DNA of 64,000 nt, from positions 1 through 64,000 of the forward strand of contig JAKAJL010000006.1 in assembly GCA_021813805.1 (NCBI GenBank). Direction: 5' to 3'. The position numbers were made by a program, and so were the translations under genes. Under the pieces are notes generated by a model. It was not told where the DNA came from. It saw only the letters and a program-made list of their open reading frames with translations, and searched no databases. Below, in pieces: positions 1-9,309 of the stretch. Numbering within the stretch: the stretch's first letter is position 1; each line of letters opens with the position of its first letter. This stretch comes from Pseudomonadota bacterium (GTDB lineage: Bacteria > Pseudomonadota > Alphaproteobacteria > Rhizobiales > Beijerinckiaceae).

Positions 1-286
1 GCGCCAGATCGTCGACAACGCCGGCGCCGATGGCGCGGTCGTGGTCGGCAAGCTGATGGAATCCGGCGAATATGCCTTCGGCTACGACGCCCAGACCGGC
101 GAATATGGCGATCTGGTCAAGAAGGGCATCATCGACCCGACCAAGGTGGTGCGCACCGCCATCCAGGACGCCGCTTCGGTGTCCGGCCTGCTGATCACCA
201 CCGAGGCCACCATCGTCGAGGCCCCGAAGAAGGAAACCGCTCCGGCCATGCCCGCCGGCGGCGGCATGGGCGGCATGGACTTCTGA
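1..286 (+). CDS. groEL: chaperonin GroEL, C-terminal fragment
   Basis: This is the 3' end of a 60-kDa chaperonin gene that begins before the window. The translated tail contains the late equatorial-domain segment ([19 protein letters not shown]) and ends in the Gly-Gly-Met-rich tail GGGMGGMDF, both hallmarks of GroEL. GroEL is the cytoplasmic double-ring ATPase that folds proteins together with GroES. Only about 94 residues are present, so nothing can be said about its start or promoter. A strong intrinsic terminator follows directly. Identification is secure. Whether this is the main copy or one of several paralogues, as many rhizobia carry, cannot be judged here. Confidence 0.97.
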   Translation, partial: RQIVDNAGADGAVVVGKLMESGEYAFGYDAQTGEYGDLVKKGIIDPTKVVRTAIQDAASVSGLLITTEATIVEAPKKETAPAMPAGGGMGGMDF

Positions 287-310
287 TCCGGCGCCAAGAT
301 CCGATTGCGA

Positions 311-338
311 AGGCCGCCTCAGGGCGGCCTTTTTTTTG
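311..338 (+). terminator. Rho-independent terminator of groEL
   Basis: A GC-rich hairpin (AGGCCGCC, short loop, GGGCGGCCT) is followed by a run of eight T. It lies 25 bases after the groEL stop codon, where an operon terminator is expected. Confidence 0.9.
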
Positions 339-473
339 CTTGATCTTTGTTGTGCGGGGACATGACCATCGCCACTTTCGCGCAATGCCCGGAGGTCATA
401 ACGGTCATTATATTGCTCGATTTGCATTTCACGCGTTGCAGGCGAGGTTTCGCAGCCCGGGCCGGAGGGGTTC

Positions 474-875
474 ATGGACATAGCGGGCAACAAGTTGAGG
501 CCGACCGCGAAGTCGGCGCCGACGCCGGTCGGCGAGACGCCGTTGGGAAAGGTCGCCACGGGCAGGACCACGACCCGCGTCGAATTGCTCGACGCGGTCT
601 ATAAGGCCTGCCCGTCGCTGTCGCGGGCGCAGGCCCGCGAATTGTTCGAGATGACGCTGGAGGAAATCGTCACCGCCCTGTTGCGCGACGATCCGGTCAA
701 GCTGCGCGCTTTCGGCGCTTTCAACATCCGCGCCAAGCGCGAGCGCGTCGGACGCAACCCGCGCAATGGCGTTGCGGCGAAAATCGACGCTCGAAAGGTC
801 CTGACTTTCAAAGCCTCGCCGACCTTGATCGCGCGCGTCAATGGTTGGGCGGCGCCCGTCGGCGAGGACGATTAA
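474..875 (+). CDS. integration host factor/HU family DNA-binding protein (IHF-alpha-like)
   Basis: A 133-residue protein with a DNABII fold from about residue 33 onward. It has a helical dimerisation part (ELLDAVYKACPSLSRAQARE), the F-G-x-F beta-arm entry (LRAFGAFNIR) and the DNA-contact signature GRNPRNG followed by a basic KVLTFKAS segment. IHF and HU bend DNA and organise the nucleoid. Sequence around GRNPRNG is closer to IhfA than to HU. The roughly 30-residue N-terminal extension is unusual, since family members are about 90 to 110 residues; it could be real or a later start could be used. It stands alone between groEL and a convergent L,D-transpeptidase gene, only 8 bases from the latter's end. 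The main ihfA gene may lie elsewhere, so no symbol is given. Confidence 0.85.
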   Translation: MDIAGNKLRPTAKSAPTPVGETPLGKVATGRTTTRVELLDAVYKACPSLSRAQARELFEMTLEEIVTALLRDDPVKLRAFGAFNIRAKRERVGRNPRNGVAAKIDARKVLTFKASPTLIARVNGWAAPVGEDD

Positions 876-883
876 GCCTCGGC

Positions 884-2029
884 TCAGAAGCTTCCGAGCA
901 GGGCCGAAAATCTGTTCGCGGGCGCCGGCGGCGCGCTCAGAGGCGGCGCAGTTTGCGCCGACGCCTTGGCCTGCGCCTCCGCGACCAGCAGCGGATCGTT
1001 CCTGGCCGCCAGCTTGCGCGATTTTGCGCCGGCGCCATTCCGGGGGCTGTCCATCCAGACCTCGAGGGGCGGGACAAGCGCATCGGGGTGGCTCACCTCG
1101 GCGATCCTGTTGGCGAAAACTGGATTCTGGGCGCCGTCCTTGTAGACCAGACGGACGGGGCGCTCGCCCCTGGCGACGATTTCCGCCACTTCAGCCTTTT
1201 CCGCTCGTTCCTGCGCCGCGGCCCGTTGTTCGACCTGCGCGTCATATTTCAGGGACGGGCAGGGCGCGCTGGCGTCGAGCGTCGCGCCCTCCGGCGCCTG
1301 GGCGCCGAACATGTAGTGGCCATTGCAGATGGCGTAGGAAACTTCGCGCTTCGTCGCCTCGAAATGGTCGTCGCCCTTTTTCAGCTCCTTCCAGAACGGC
1401 ATGTTGGGATCGAGCCGATATTTGGCGAGATTCCGCGCGTCCATGTGGAAGGGATAGGACTGCATCTGGATCGCGCGCTGGCCGCCCGCGAAGGATTCGC
1501 GCGCGAGGGCGTAAATGTCGGCGATCTGCGCGTCGGTCATGGCGAAACAGCCTGCCGAGGAGCAGATGCCATGGACCATGACCGAGCCGCCGGTCGCGCC
1601 ATGGGCGCGGTCATAGGCGTTGGGATAGCCGACATTGAACGAGAGATAATAATGGGATTCGGGATTCATCATCGCCGGGGTGATCGAATAGAATCCTTCA
1701 GGCGACTGGCGGTCGCCCTCACGCCGTTTGGGGCCAAGCTGGCCGGACCAGCGGCAAATCGGAAAGGTCTTCAGCAGCACATAGGTTCCGTCCGGCCGCA
1801 TCTTCCATACTTCCAGCTCGGATTCCTTCTTGAACCCGCGAATTAGCATGGGCGAGGACGGCGCGACCCCCTTGGTCTCCATCAGCGCCAGCATCTGGCG
1901 CGACAGCGGCTGGGAGGCGCGGCTGACATGGGTGTCGCTGCAACCGGAAACGGCGGCCGCGAGGCCCAGCGCCACCGCCGCGAAAACCGGGCGGCGCGGC
2001 GCATTGCCGAGATTGAAAAGGGCGTTCAT
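884..2029 (-). CDS. YafK-like L,D-transpeptidase family lipoprotein
   Basis: A 381-residue protein taken from the internal ATG at 2029, because a lipoprotein signal follows at once: hydrophobic stretch, then lipobox-like AVSGC with Cys30. The YkuD catalytic core shows His153 and Cys161 in the motif HGICSSAGCFAMTD, the S-x-G-C signature of these enzymes. Family members form or cleave L,D-peptide bonds in peptidoglycan or release attached outer-membrane proteins; the HG...SAGCFAMTD form is closest to YafK. The last hundred or so residues are a charged, Ala/Pro-rich tail with no recognised domain. A longer reading to 2161 is possible but lacks a signal sequence. Exact reaction and substrate are inferred from family only. 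Confidence 0.82.
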   Translation of the reverse strand: MNALFNLGNAPRRPVFAAVALGLAAAVSGCSDTHVSRASQPLSRQMLALMETKGVAPSSPMLIRGFKKESELEVWKMRPDGTYVLLKTFPICRWSGQLGPKRREGDRQSPEGFYSITPAMMNPESHYYLSFNVGYPNAYDRAHGATGGSVMVHGICSSAGCFAMTDAQIADIYALARESFAGGQRAIQMQSYPFHMDARNLAKYRLDPNMPFWKELKKGDDHFEATKREVSYAICNGHYMFGAQAPEGATLDASAPCPSLKYDAQVEQRAAAQERAEKAEVAEIVARGERPVRLVYKDGAQNPVFANRIAEVSHPDALVPPLEVWMDSPRNGAGAKSRKLAARNDPLLVAEAQAKASAQTAPPLSAPPAPANRFSALLGSF

Positions 2030-2211
2030 CTTGATGTTCCGTCTTTCCGCGGCGCGGCGTCCGGTTTCGCCCGGTGAAGCGCAGACGCGGGCGCCGTTCG
2101 GAGGCAACTTATCCATCAAGTTTTTACCTTCCATTAACGTGCGGCGATGAAACACCCTCAAGGTTAAGGAATTCCTGCAAAAGACTCAACGCCGGGTCCC
2201 CCGGCCGGCGA

Positions 2212-3165
2212 TCACGCCTTCCGGCCGATGCCGAGGAACTTTTCCTCGCGCAGAGACCGCACCTTGTCCGGCGAAAGGCCGCCGAAAATCGTCAGCGCCC
2301 TCTCCATCGCATCGCCGACCGCGCGAATGGCGGCTGCGGGATCGCGGTGGGCGCCGCCGACGGGTTCCGGCACGATGCCGTCGATAATGCCGAATTTAAG
2401 CAAATCCTGGGCGGTGATCTTCATGCTGGTCGCGGCGTCCTGGGCGCGCTGGGAATCGCGCCACAGGATCGACGCCGAGGCCTCGGGCGAGGCGACGGTG
2501 TAAATGGCGTGCTCCATCATCAGCACGACATTGCAGGCGGCGACGCCCAGCGCTCCGCCGGAGCCGCCCTCGCCGATCACCGCGGCGACATTGGGAACGC
2601 CGAGAATGAGCGCGGCCTCGGTGGCGCGGGCGATGGCTTCGGCCTGGCCGCGCTCCTCGGCCTCGACGCCGGGAAAGGCGCCGGCGGTGTCCACAAAGGA
2701 CAGGACCGGAAGGCCGAAGCGGTCGGCCAGCTCCATGATCCGCACCGCCTTGCGATAGCCCTCGGGCTTGACCATGCCGAAATTATGCTTGATCCGCGTC
2801 TCGGTGTCCGAGCCCTTCTCCTGTCCGAGCAGGGCGACCGCCTGGCCGCGGAAACGGCCGAGTCCGGCGATCATGGCCTCGTCGTCGGCGAAGCTCCGGT
2901 CGCCGGCGAGCGGGGTGAAATCCTCGATCAGTTCGCGGATGAAATCGAGGCAATGGGGGCGTTGCGGGTGGCGCGCGACCTGGGTCTTCTGCCAGGGGGT
3001 CAGGTTGGAGTAAAGGTCGGCGAGCGCCTTGGCGGCCTTGGCCTCGAGCTTGGCCAGCTCCTCGCCAATCGGCGGCGATTCCTCGCGCTCGGACAGTGCT
3101 TTCAGGTCCTCGACCTTGGCTTCAAGTTCGGCGAAGGGCTTTTCGAAATCGAGATAGGCGGCCAT
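2212..3165 (-). CDS. accA: acetyl-CoA carboxylase carboxyltransferase subunit alpha
   Basis: A 317-residue AccA, close to the usual length. It opens with the conserved YLDFEKPFAELEAKV and contains the carboxyltransferase core (RGQAVALLGQEKGSDTETR, FVDTAGAFPGVEAEERGQAEAI, IGEGGSGGALG). With AccD it transfers the carboxyl group from biotin to acetyl-CoA, giving malonyl-CoA, the first committed step of fatty-acid synthesis. The start at 3165 (MAAYLDFEKP) fits the family; an upstream in-frame Met would add eleven Arg-rich residues. It lies between serA and the transpeptidase gene on the same strand with separate spacers of about 180 and 220 bases, so it is probably transcribed on its own. Confidence 0.97.
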   Translation of the reverse strand: MAAYLDFEKPFAELEAKVEDLKALSEREESPPIGEELAKLEAKAAKALADLYSNLTPWQKTQVARHPQRPHCLDFIRELIEDFTPLAGDRSFADDEAMIAGLGRFRGQAVALLGQEKGSDTETRIKHNFGMVKPEGYRKAVRIMELADRFGLPVLSFVDTAGAFPGVEAEERGQAEAIARATEAALILGVPNVAAVIGEGGSGGALGVAACNVVLMMEHAIYTVASPEASASILWRDSQRAQDAATSMKITAQDLLKFGIIDGIVPEPVGGAHRDPAAAIRAVGDAMERALTIFGGLSPDKVRSLREEKFLGIGRKA

Positions 3166-3344
3166 GATCCGGGTCTTTCGGCGCGCGCGCGCCCGCACGC
3201 CCGCCGCCCCGAATGGGCGAGGGCGGGCGGAAACTGGACATTCGCCGAAGCGAAGTCAAGTCGGCGTGAAGCCGGCCATCAAAGCGACATGCAAAAAAGT
3301 GGGGGCCGGCTTTTCGCAAAAACGATGCGAAAACAAAGGAATCC

Positions 3345-3382
3345 AGAGCCGATCGTGATTCGGCCGAATCACGATCGGCTCT
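3345..3382. repeat. 38-bp perfect palindrome between accA and serA
   Basis: Bases 3345-3363 are the exact reverse complement of 3364-3382 (arms AGAGCCGATCGTGATTCGG), with no loop. It sits 6 bases beyond the serA stop and 180 bases upstream of the accA start. A short T-rich stretch follows on the minus strand, so it may act as the serA transcript end, but the absence of a spacer and the perfect symmetry are unusual for a terminator. Confidence 0.85.
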
Positions 3383-3388
3383 CGAAAC

Positions 3389-4975
3389 TCAGAAATTCAG
3401 CGCCTTTACCTTCTTCACCCCGGGCAGAGCGCGGATATGGTCGAAGACCTTCTCCGGAACCTCGCCATCTATGCCGACCAGAGCGACGGCCGAACCGCCC
3501 TCGGCGTCGCGGCCGAGCGCGAAGGTCGCGATATTGACGCCCGCCTCGCCCAGCAGGGTAGCGAACCGGCCGATGAAGCCGGGCTTGTCCTCGTTGGAGA
3601 CATAGATCATCGAGGGGGAGAATTCCGCCTCGGCGCGAATGCCCGCGATTTCGACGATGCGCGGCTTGCCGTCGTTGAACACCGCGCCGGCCGCCGCGAG
3701 CGTCCCGGCCTCGGTCTCGACATGAAGCGAAATCAGCGAGTCGTAATCGCCTTCCGCGGCCCGCGTCACCTCGTCGATGACCATGCCGCGCTCCTTGGCG
3801 ACCGTGGGCGCCGAAACCACGTTCACATCCGACAGCATCGGACGCAGGAAGCCGGCCAACGCCGAAGCGGTTAGGGCCTTGGTCTTGAGTTCGCCGACAT
3901 GGCCTTCATAGGTGATGGTGAGCTTGCGCACGCCCGCCTCGGTCAACTGGCCGGCAAAGGAGCCGAGCTTTTCCGCCAGCGCGATGAAGGGTTTCAGGCG
4001 CGGCGCCTCTTCGGCGGTGATGGATGGGAAATTCACGGCGTTGGAAATGGCGCCGCGGATCAAATAGTCGGACATCTGTTCGGCGACCTGCAAGGCGACA
4101 TTTTCCTGCGCCTCGTTGGTCGCGGCCCCGAGATGCGGCGTGCAGACGACATTGGGATGGCCGAACAAGGGATTGTTGACGGCCGGCTCCTCGGCGAACA
4201 CGTCGAAGGCCGCCCCCGCGACATGGCCGGACTCGAGCGCCGCCCGAAGCGCGACCTCGTCGACCAGTCCACCGCGCGCGCAATTGACGATCCGCACGCC
4301 CTTCTTGGCCTTGGCGATATTTTCCGCCGAGAGGATGTTCCTGGTCTGGGCGGTTAGCGGCGTATGCAAGGTGATGAAATCGGAGCGGGCGAGCATTTCG
4401 TCGATATCGACCTTTTCGACCCCGAGCGTCTTGGCGCGCTCCGGCGACAGGAAGGGGTCGAAGGCGATGACCCGCATTTTCAAGCCCAAGGCGCGATCGG
4501 CGGTGATCGAGCCAATATTGCCGCAGCCGATGATCCCGAGCGTCTTGCCGGTGATTTCAACGCCCATGAAGCGGTTCTTTTCCCATTTGCCGGCCTGGGT
4601 CGAGGCGTCGGCGGCGGGGATCTGGCGGGCCAGCGCGAACATCATGGCGATGGCGTGCTCGGCGGTGGTGATGGAATTGCCGAAGGGCGTGTTCATGACG
4701 ATCACGCCGCGCGCGGTGGCGGCGGGAATATCGACATTGTCCACGCCGATGCCCGCGCGGCCGATGACCCGCAGGTTCTTGGCGTTTTCCAGGATCTTGG
4801 CCGTGACCTTGGTCGCCGAGCGGATGGCGAGCCCGTCATAATCGCCGATGATCGCGGCAAGCTTTTCCTTGTCCTTGCCCAGCGCCGGCTGGAAGTCGAC
4901 CTCAACCCCGCGCTCCTTGAAGATGGCGACGGCGGCGGGCGAAAGAGCGTCAGAAATGAGAACACGAGGCGCCAT
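3389..4975 (-). CDS. serA: D-3-phosphoglycerate dehydrogenase
   Basis: A 528-residue enzyme of the long SerA type. The N-terminal part holds the D-isomer-specific 2-hydroxyacid dehydrogenase fold, with the NAD-binding loop TLGIIGCGNIGS and the catalytic stretch NCARGGLVDE...DVFAEEP. Then come the intervening (ASB-like) domain and a C-terminal ACT domain ending GVKKVKALNF, which usually senses serine. It oxidises 3-phosphoglycerate to 3-phosphohydroxypyruvate, the first step of serine synthesis. The start at 4975 is fixed by a good ribosome site (GGAGG six bases upstream) and the family start MAPRVLISD. serC lies just upstream on the same strand; the 233-base spacer holds a repeat element, so co-transcription is plausible but not certain. 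Confidence 0.97.
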   Translation of the reverse strand: MAPRVLISDALSPAAVAIFKERGVEVDFQPALGKDKEKLAAIIGDYDGLAIRSATKVTAKILENAKNLRVIGRAGIGVDNVDIPAATARGVIVMNTPFGNSITTAEHAIAMMFALARQIPAADASTQAGKWEKNRFMGVEITGKTLGIIGCGNIGSITADRALGLKMRVIAFDPFLSPERAKTLGVEKVDIDEMLARSDFITLHTPLTAQTRNILSAENIAKAKKGVRIVNCARGGLVDEVALRAALESGHVAGAAFDVFAEEPAVNNPLFGHPNVVCTPHLGAATNEAQENVALQVAEQMSDYLIRGAISNAVNFPSITAEEAPRLKPFIALAEKLGSFAGQLTEAGVRKLTITYEGHVGELKTKALTASALAGFLRPMLSDVNVVSAPTVAKERGMVIDEVTRAAEGDYDSLISLHVETEAGTLAAAGAVFNDGKPRIVEIAGIRAEAEFSPSMIYVSNEDKPGFIGRFATLLGEAGVNIATFALGRDAEGGSAVALVGIDGEVPEKVFDHIRALPGVKKVKALNF

Positions 4976-5062
4976 ATTTTCCTCCTCAGGGCGGGACACG
5001 GGGATTTTCTCGGCCCGTCGTCCTCCAAAGATCATTCGAAGACCATGTTGCGCTGTGCGCCG

Positions 5063-5203
5063 CCAATGCGAGGAGCTGAGCGAGGAAGCAACCTGCGCCG
5101 CGGTTCTCTGCAAAGGCGGATGGTTTCGCCATAGTTCGGCGCCGTACGCCGGGTGTTGCTTTTTTGCCGGGCGCGCCAAGCGCGCCCGGCGCTCGCAATG
5201 ACG
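5063..5203. repeat. MITE-like intergenic repeat with inverted CA(A/T)TGCGAG ends
   Basis: The serC-serA spacer begins with CAATGCGAGGAGCTGAGCGA and ends with the inverted form (read on the minus strand, CATTGCGAGC). Near the right end lies a hairpin with 10-bp arms (GCCGGGCGCG/CGCGCCCGGC, 5166-5190). The CA-TTGCGAG-GAGC-GAGCGA-GAAGCAA pattern resembles the dispersed TCATTGCGAGGAGCGAAGCG type of bacterial intergenic repeat. No open reading frame or transposase is inside. The calling of ends is by eye. Confidence 0.6.
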
Positions 5204-5208
5204 AAGAA

Positions 5209-6372
<1,164 letters not shown>

Positions 6373-6562
6373 CGAGACCATCCTCACAGATGGGCGTCCC
6401 GCGTTGGGGCGGGATGTCCCGCAAAGGCGATTACCCCTTTAGTCCTGCCCTGGTCAAGCGCGACGAATCGACGCCGGTCCGGCCGATTGCCGCATGGGGG
6501 CGCCGCTCGCGCGAATTCCCGGTTAGACTGCGGTCTCCGTCCGCAACGCCGCGAGCCGAAAA

Positions 6563-7051
6563 ATGACCGATCCGCGAAGGCTGGAAATGACCGTGCTGAT
6601 GACGCCGGACATGGCCAATTTTTCCGGCAAGGTGCATGGCGGCGCCTTGCTCAATCTGCTGGATCGCGTCGCCTTTTCCTGCGCCTCGCGCTTTTCCGGG
6701 CGTTACGCCGTCACGCTTTCGGTCGATCAGGTCACGTTCCAGCAGGCGGTTCATGTCGGCGAGCTCGTGACCTTCCGCGCCAGCGTCAACCATGTGGGCC
6801 GCACGTCGATGGAGGTCGGCATTCGCGTCGAGGCGGAGGATATTCGCAAGGGAACCCGCCGCCACACCAATTCCTGCTATTTCACCATGGTTGCGGTGGA
6901 CGACGACGGCCGCCCCGTCGCCGTTCCCGCCCTCAAGGTCGAAACGGCGCTTGAAATCAAACGCAACCGCGCCGCGGAATTGCGCCGATCGCTGCGCCGC
7001 GAGATCGCGGCGCAGCTGGAAAAGACCACGGTTCACGACGAGACGGGCTGA
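6563..7051 (+). CDS. acyl-CoA thioesterase (YciA-like hotdog fold)
   Basis: A 162-residue single hotdog-domain protein. The core motif FSGKVHGGALLNLLDRVAF, with the Asp on the long helix, is the acyl-CoA thioesterase signature of the YciA/BFIT group. The later segment HVGRTSMEVGIRVEAEDI matches the second conserved strand. It hydrolyses acyl-CoA to free acid and CoA; chain-length preference cannot be read from sequence. It is transcribed away from serC with about 190 bases between them. It is convergent with the next gene, and the two stop regions overlap by 19 bases. Start chosen at the first ATG, which precedes the conserved domain by 20 residues. Confidence 0.88.
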   Translation: MTDPRRLEMTVLMTPDMANFSGKVHGGALLNLLDRVAFSCASRFSGRYAVTLSVDQVTFQQAVHVGELVTFRASVNHVGRTSMEVGIRVEAEDIRKGTRRHTNSCYFTMVAVDDDGRPVAVPALKVETALEIKRNRAAELRRSLRREIAAQLEKTTVHDETG

Positions 7052-8247
7052 TCGCCCTTGGCGAAGTCGGCCGCCGCGGCGCCGGCGGCCCGGCCGAGCG
7101 CAAAACAGGCGGTGAGGAGATAGCCGCCCGTCGGCGCCTCCCAGTCGAGCATTTCGCCGGCGACGAAAAGGCCAGGAATATTTTTCGCCATGAGCTTTTC
7201 GTCCAGCGCCTCCCACATCACGCCGCCGGCGGTGGAAATGGCCCGCTCCAATCCGGAAACGCCCGCCACCCGCAAGGGCAGGGCCTTGATCCGCGCCGCC
7301 AGCAGGCTGGTCTCGTCCGGCGGCGGCTCGAACTCGCGCAGCAACGCGATGGCGGCCGGTCCGAGATGCGCGGTCTTGCGCAGAAAGTTCGAAAAGCTTT
7401 GTTTTTCGCGCGGCCTGGCCAGTTTTCGCGCAAGTTCCGTCTCGGTCATGTCGGGCCGCAGGTCGATTAGGATTTCCGCGCCTTTCGCCCTAAGACCCTC
7501 GCGAACCGCGCCGGAAAGGGCGTAGACCGCGCCGCCTTCAAGTCCGCGCCGGGTGACGACGCATTCGCCGCGCGCGGAAAAATCGCCAAAACGCAGCGTG
7601 ATGTTCTTCAGCGGCTGGCCCTCGAATTTTTCGCGGAAATAAGGGGACCAGGCGACCAGAAGCCCGCAGTTCGCCGGACGCAACGGGCTGGACGACAGGC
7701 CGGCGGCGGCGAGCGGCGCGACCCAGCTCCCATCGGCGCCGAGACGCGGCCAGGACGCGCCGCCGAGCGCCAGAACGAAAACATCGGCCTCGACACGCTT
7801 CGGTCCTTCAGGCGTCTCGAACAAAGCGGCGCGTCCGCCAAAACCGCGAAAATCGTGGCGCGACAAAAATTTCACACCCGCAGAGTCGAGCCGCCGCAAC
7901 CACGCGCGCAGCAGCGGCGAGGCCTTGAAACTTTTGGGAAAGACCCGGCCGCTGGAGCCGACGAACGTCTCTTCGCCGAGCTCCGCGCTCCAGTCGCGCA
8001 CATTCTGAGGCCCGAAGGCTTCGAGGAAAGGCTTTAGGCGTTCCGACCGGGCTCCAAAACGAGCGACGAAGGACGACCAATTCTCGCTATGGGTGAGATT
8101 CAGGCCGCCGCGCCCGGCCATCAGCAATTTGCGAGCCGGACTCGCCATGCGTTCATAAAGGGTCACGTCGAGGCCGGCCTCGGCCAGGACCTCTGCGGCG
8201 CTCAAGCCGGCGGGGCCGGCGCCGATCACGGCGGCTGTTTTTGTCAT
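7033..8247 (-). CDS. FAD-dependent oxidoreductase, HI0933/YhiN family (TIGR03862-like)
   Basis: A 404-residue flavoprotein. It starts with the dinucleotide-binding motif AVIGAGPAGLSAAEVL, followed by the family-specific KLLMAGRGGLNLTHS. It ends with a GLFVAGEMLDWEAPTGGYLLTAC motif, the second FAD contact typical of HI0933-like proteins. The biochemical role of most members is unknown; some relatives reduce bile-acid intermediates, but that cannot be transferred here. It is divergent from rluD, whose true start lies 43 bases away, so the two share a short promoter region. Confidence 0.88.
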   Translation of the reverse strand: MTKTAAVIGAGPAGLSAAEVLAEAGLDVTLYERMASPARKLLMAGRGGLNLTHSENWSSFVARFGARSERLKPFLEAFGPQNVRDWSAELGEETFVGSSGRVFPKSFKASPLLRAWLRRLDSAGVKFLSRHDFRGFGGRAALFETPEGPKRVEADVFVLALGGASWPRLGADGSWVAPLAAAGLSSSPLRPANCGLLVAWSPYFREKFEGQPLKNITLRFGDFSARGECVVTRRGLEGGAVYALSGAVREGLRAKGAEILIDLRPDMTETELARKLARPREKQSFSNFLRKTAHLGPAAIALLREFEPPPDETSLLAARIKALPLRVAGVSGLERAISTAGGVMWEALDEKLMAKNIPGLFVAGEMLDWEAPTGGYLLTACFALGRAAGAAAADFAKGDQPVSS

Positions 8248-8290
8248 GTCCAGGCTTTACAAGTTTGGAGCGAAACGCGCTATTGCGCTC

Positions 8291-9301
8291 ATGGCGACAA
8301 AAATCCAGATCGCGGTCGAAGACGAAGGCGCGGGGCAGCGGCTCGACCATTATCTCGCCGCCCGGCCCGAACTTGTCGCGGAAAGCCTGTCGCGCACCCG
8401 CATCAAAAGCCTGATCGAAAGCGGGCTGGTCTGGCTCGACGAGGCGCCCGCGCTGGCGCCCAAGACAAAATTGCGCGCTGGCCAGATCGTCGAGATCGAT
8501 GTCCCCGATCCCGCGCCGGCCGAGCCGAAAGCCGAGGAAATCCCGCTCGATATTCGTTACGAGGATGAATTTCTGGTGGTTCTGAACAAACCTGCGGGCC
8601 TGGTCGTCCATCCCGGCGCCGGGCACGAGACTGGAACCCTGGTCAACGCCCTGATCGCCCATTGCGGCGAGTCGCTCTCCGGCATTGGCGGGGTGAAACG
8701 GCCCGGCATCGTCCATCGCCTCGACAAGGACACCTCCGGCCTGTTGGTGGTGGCCAAGACCGACGCCGCCCATCAGGGCCTGTCAAAACTTTTCGCCGAC
8801 CACGGCCGCAGCCTGCCTTTGACCCGCGAATATCTGGCGATCTGCTGGGGCGCGCCGGAGCGCCCCGGCGGCACGATCGACGCGCCGCTCGGGCGCCATG
8901 CGATCCAGCGCGAGAAAATGGCGATCGTATCGGAGGCGCGCGGCCGGCAGGCGCTTACCCATTGGCGATTGCTGGAAAAATTCGGCGCCGACCGCGAGGG
9001 CAGGCCGGTCGCGAGTCTGATCGCCTGCGCGCTGGAGACCGGCCGCACCCACCAGATTCGCGTCCATCTCGCCTCGATCGGCCATCCCTTGCTCGGCGAC
9101 GAGGTCTATGGCGCGGGTTTCAAAACCAAGGCGAGGCTTTTGAGCTTCAAGGCGCAACAGGCGCTGGCCGCGCTCGGGCGCCAGGCCCTCCACGCCCGCG
9201 CGCTCGGCTTCGAACATCCGGTCACGGGCGAGGCGCTTCTGTTCGAAAGCGATCCGCCGGAAGATTTTCTGGACCTTCTCGAAGCCCTGCGCGCCGGCTG
9301 A
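8291..9301 (+). CDS. rluD: 23S rRNA pseudouridine synthase, RluA family (RluD-type)
   Basis: A 336-residue protein with an N-terminal S4 RNA-binding domain (about residues 15-70) and an RluA catalytic domain. The catalytic motif is HRLDKDTSG at 142-150, with the nucleophilic Asp145. Later motifs (GRTHQIRVHLASIGHPLLGD) complete the family set. RluD makes the three pseudouridines in helix 69 of 23S rRNA; two-domain architecture favours RluD over RluA. The start at 8291 (MATKIQIAVEDE) is preferred over an in-frame upstream ATG at 8246, which would overlap the divergent flavoprotein gene. Confidence 0.9.
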   Translation: MATKIQIAVEDEGAGQRLDHYLAARPELVAESLSRTRIKSLIESGLVWLDEAPALAPKTKLRAGQIVEIDVPDPAPAEPKAEEIPLDIRYEDEFLVVLNKPAGLVVHPGAGHETGTLVNALIAHCGESLSGIGGVKRPGIVHRLDKDTSGLLVVAKTDAAHQGLSKLFADHGRSLPLTREYLAICWGAPERPGGTIDAPLGRHAIQREKMAIVSEARGRQALTHWRLLEKFGADREGRPVASLIACALETGRTHQIRVHLASIGHPLLGDEVYGAGFKTKARLLSFKAQQALAALGRQALHARALGFEHPVTGEALLFESDPPEDFLDLLEALRAG

Positions 9302-9309
9302 CGGGGCGG

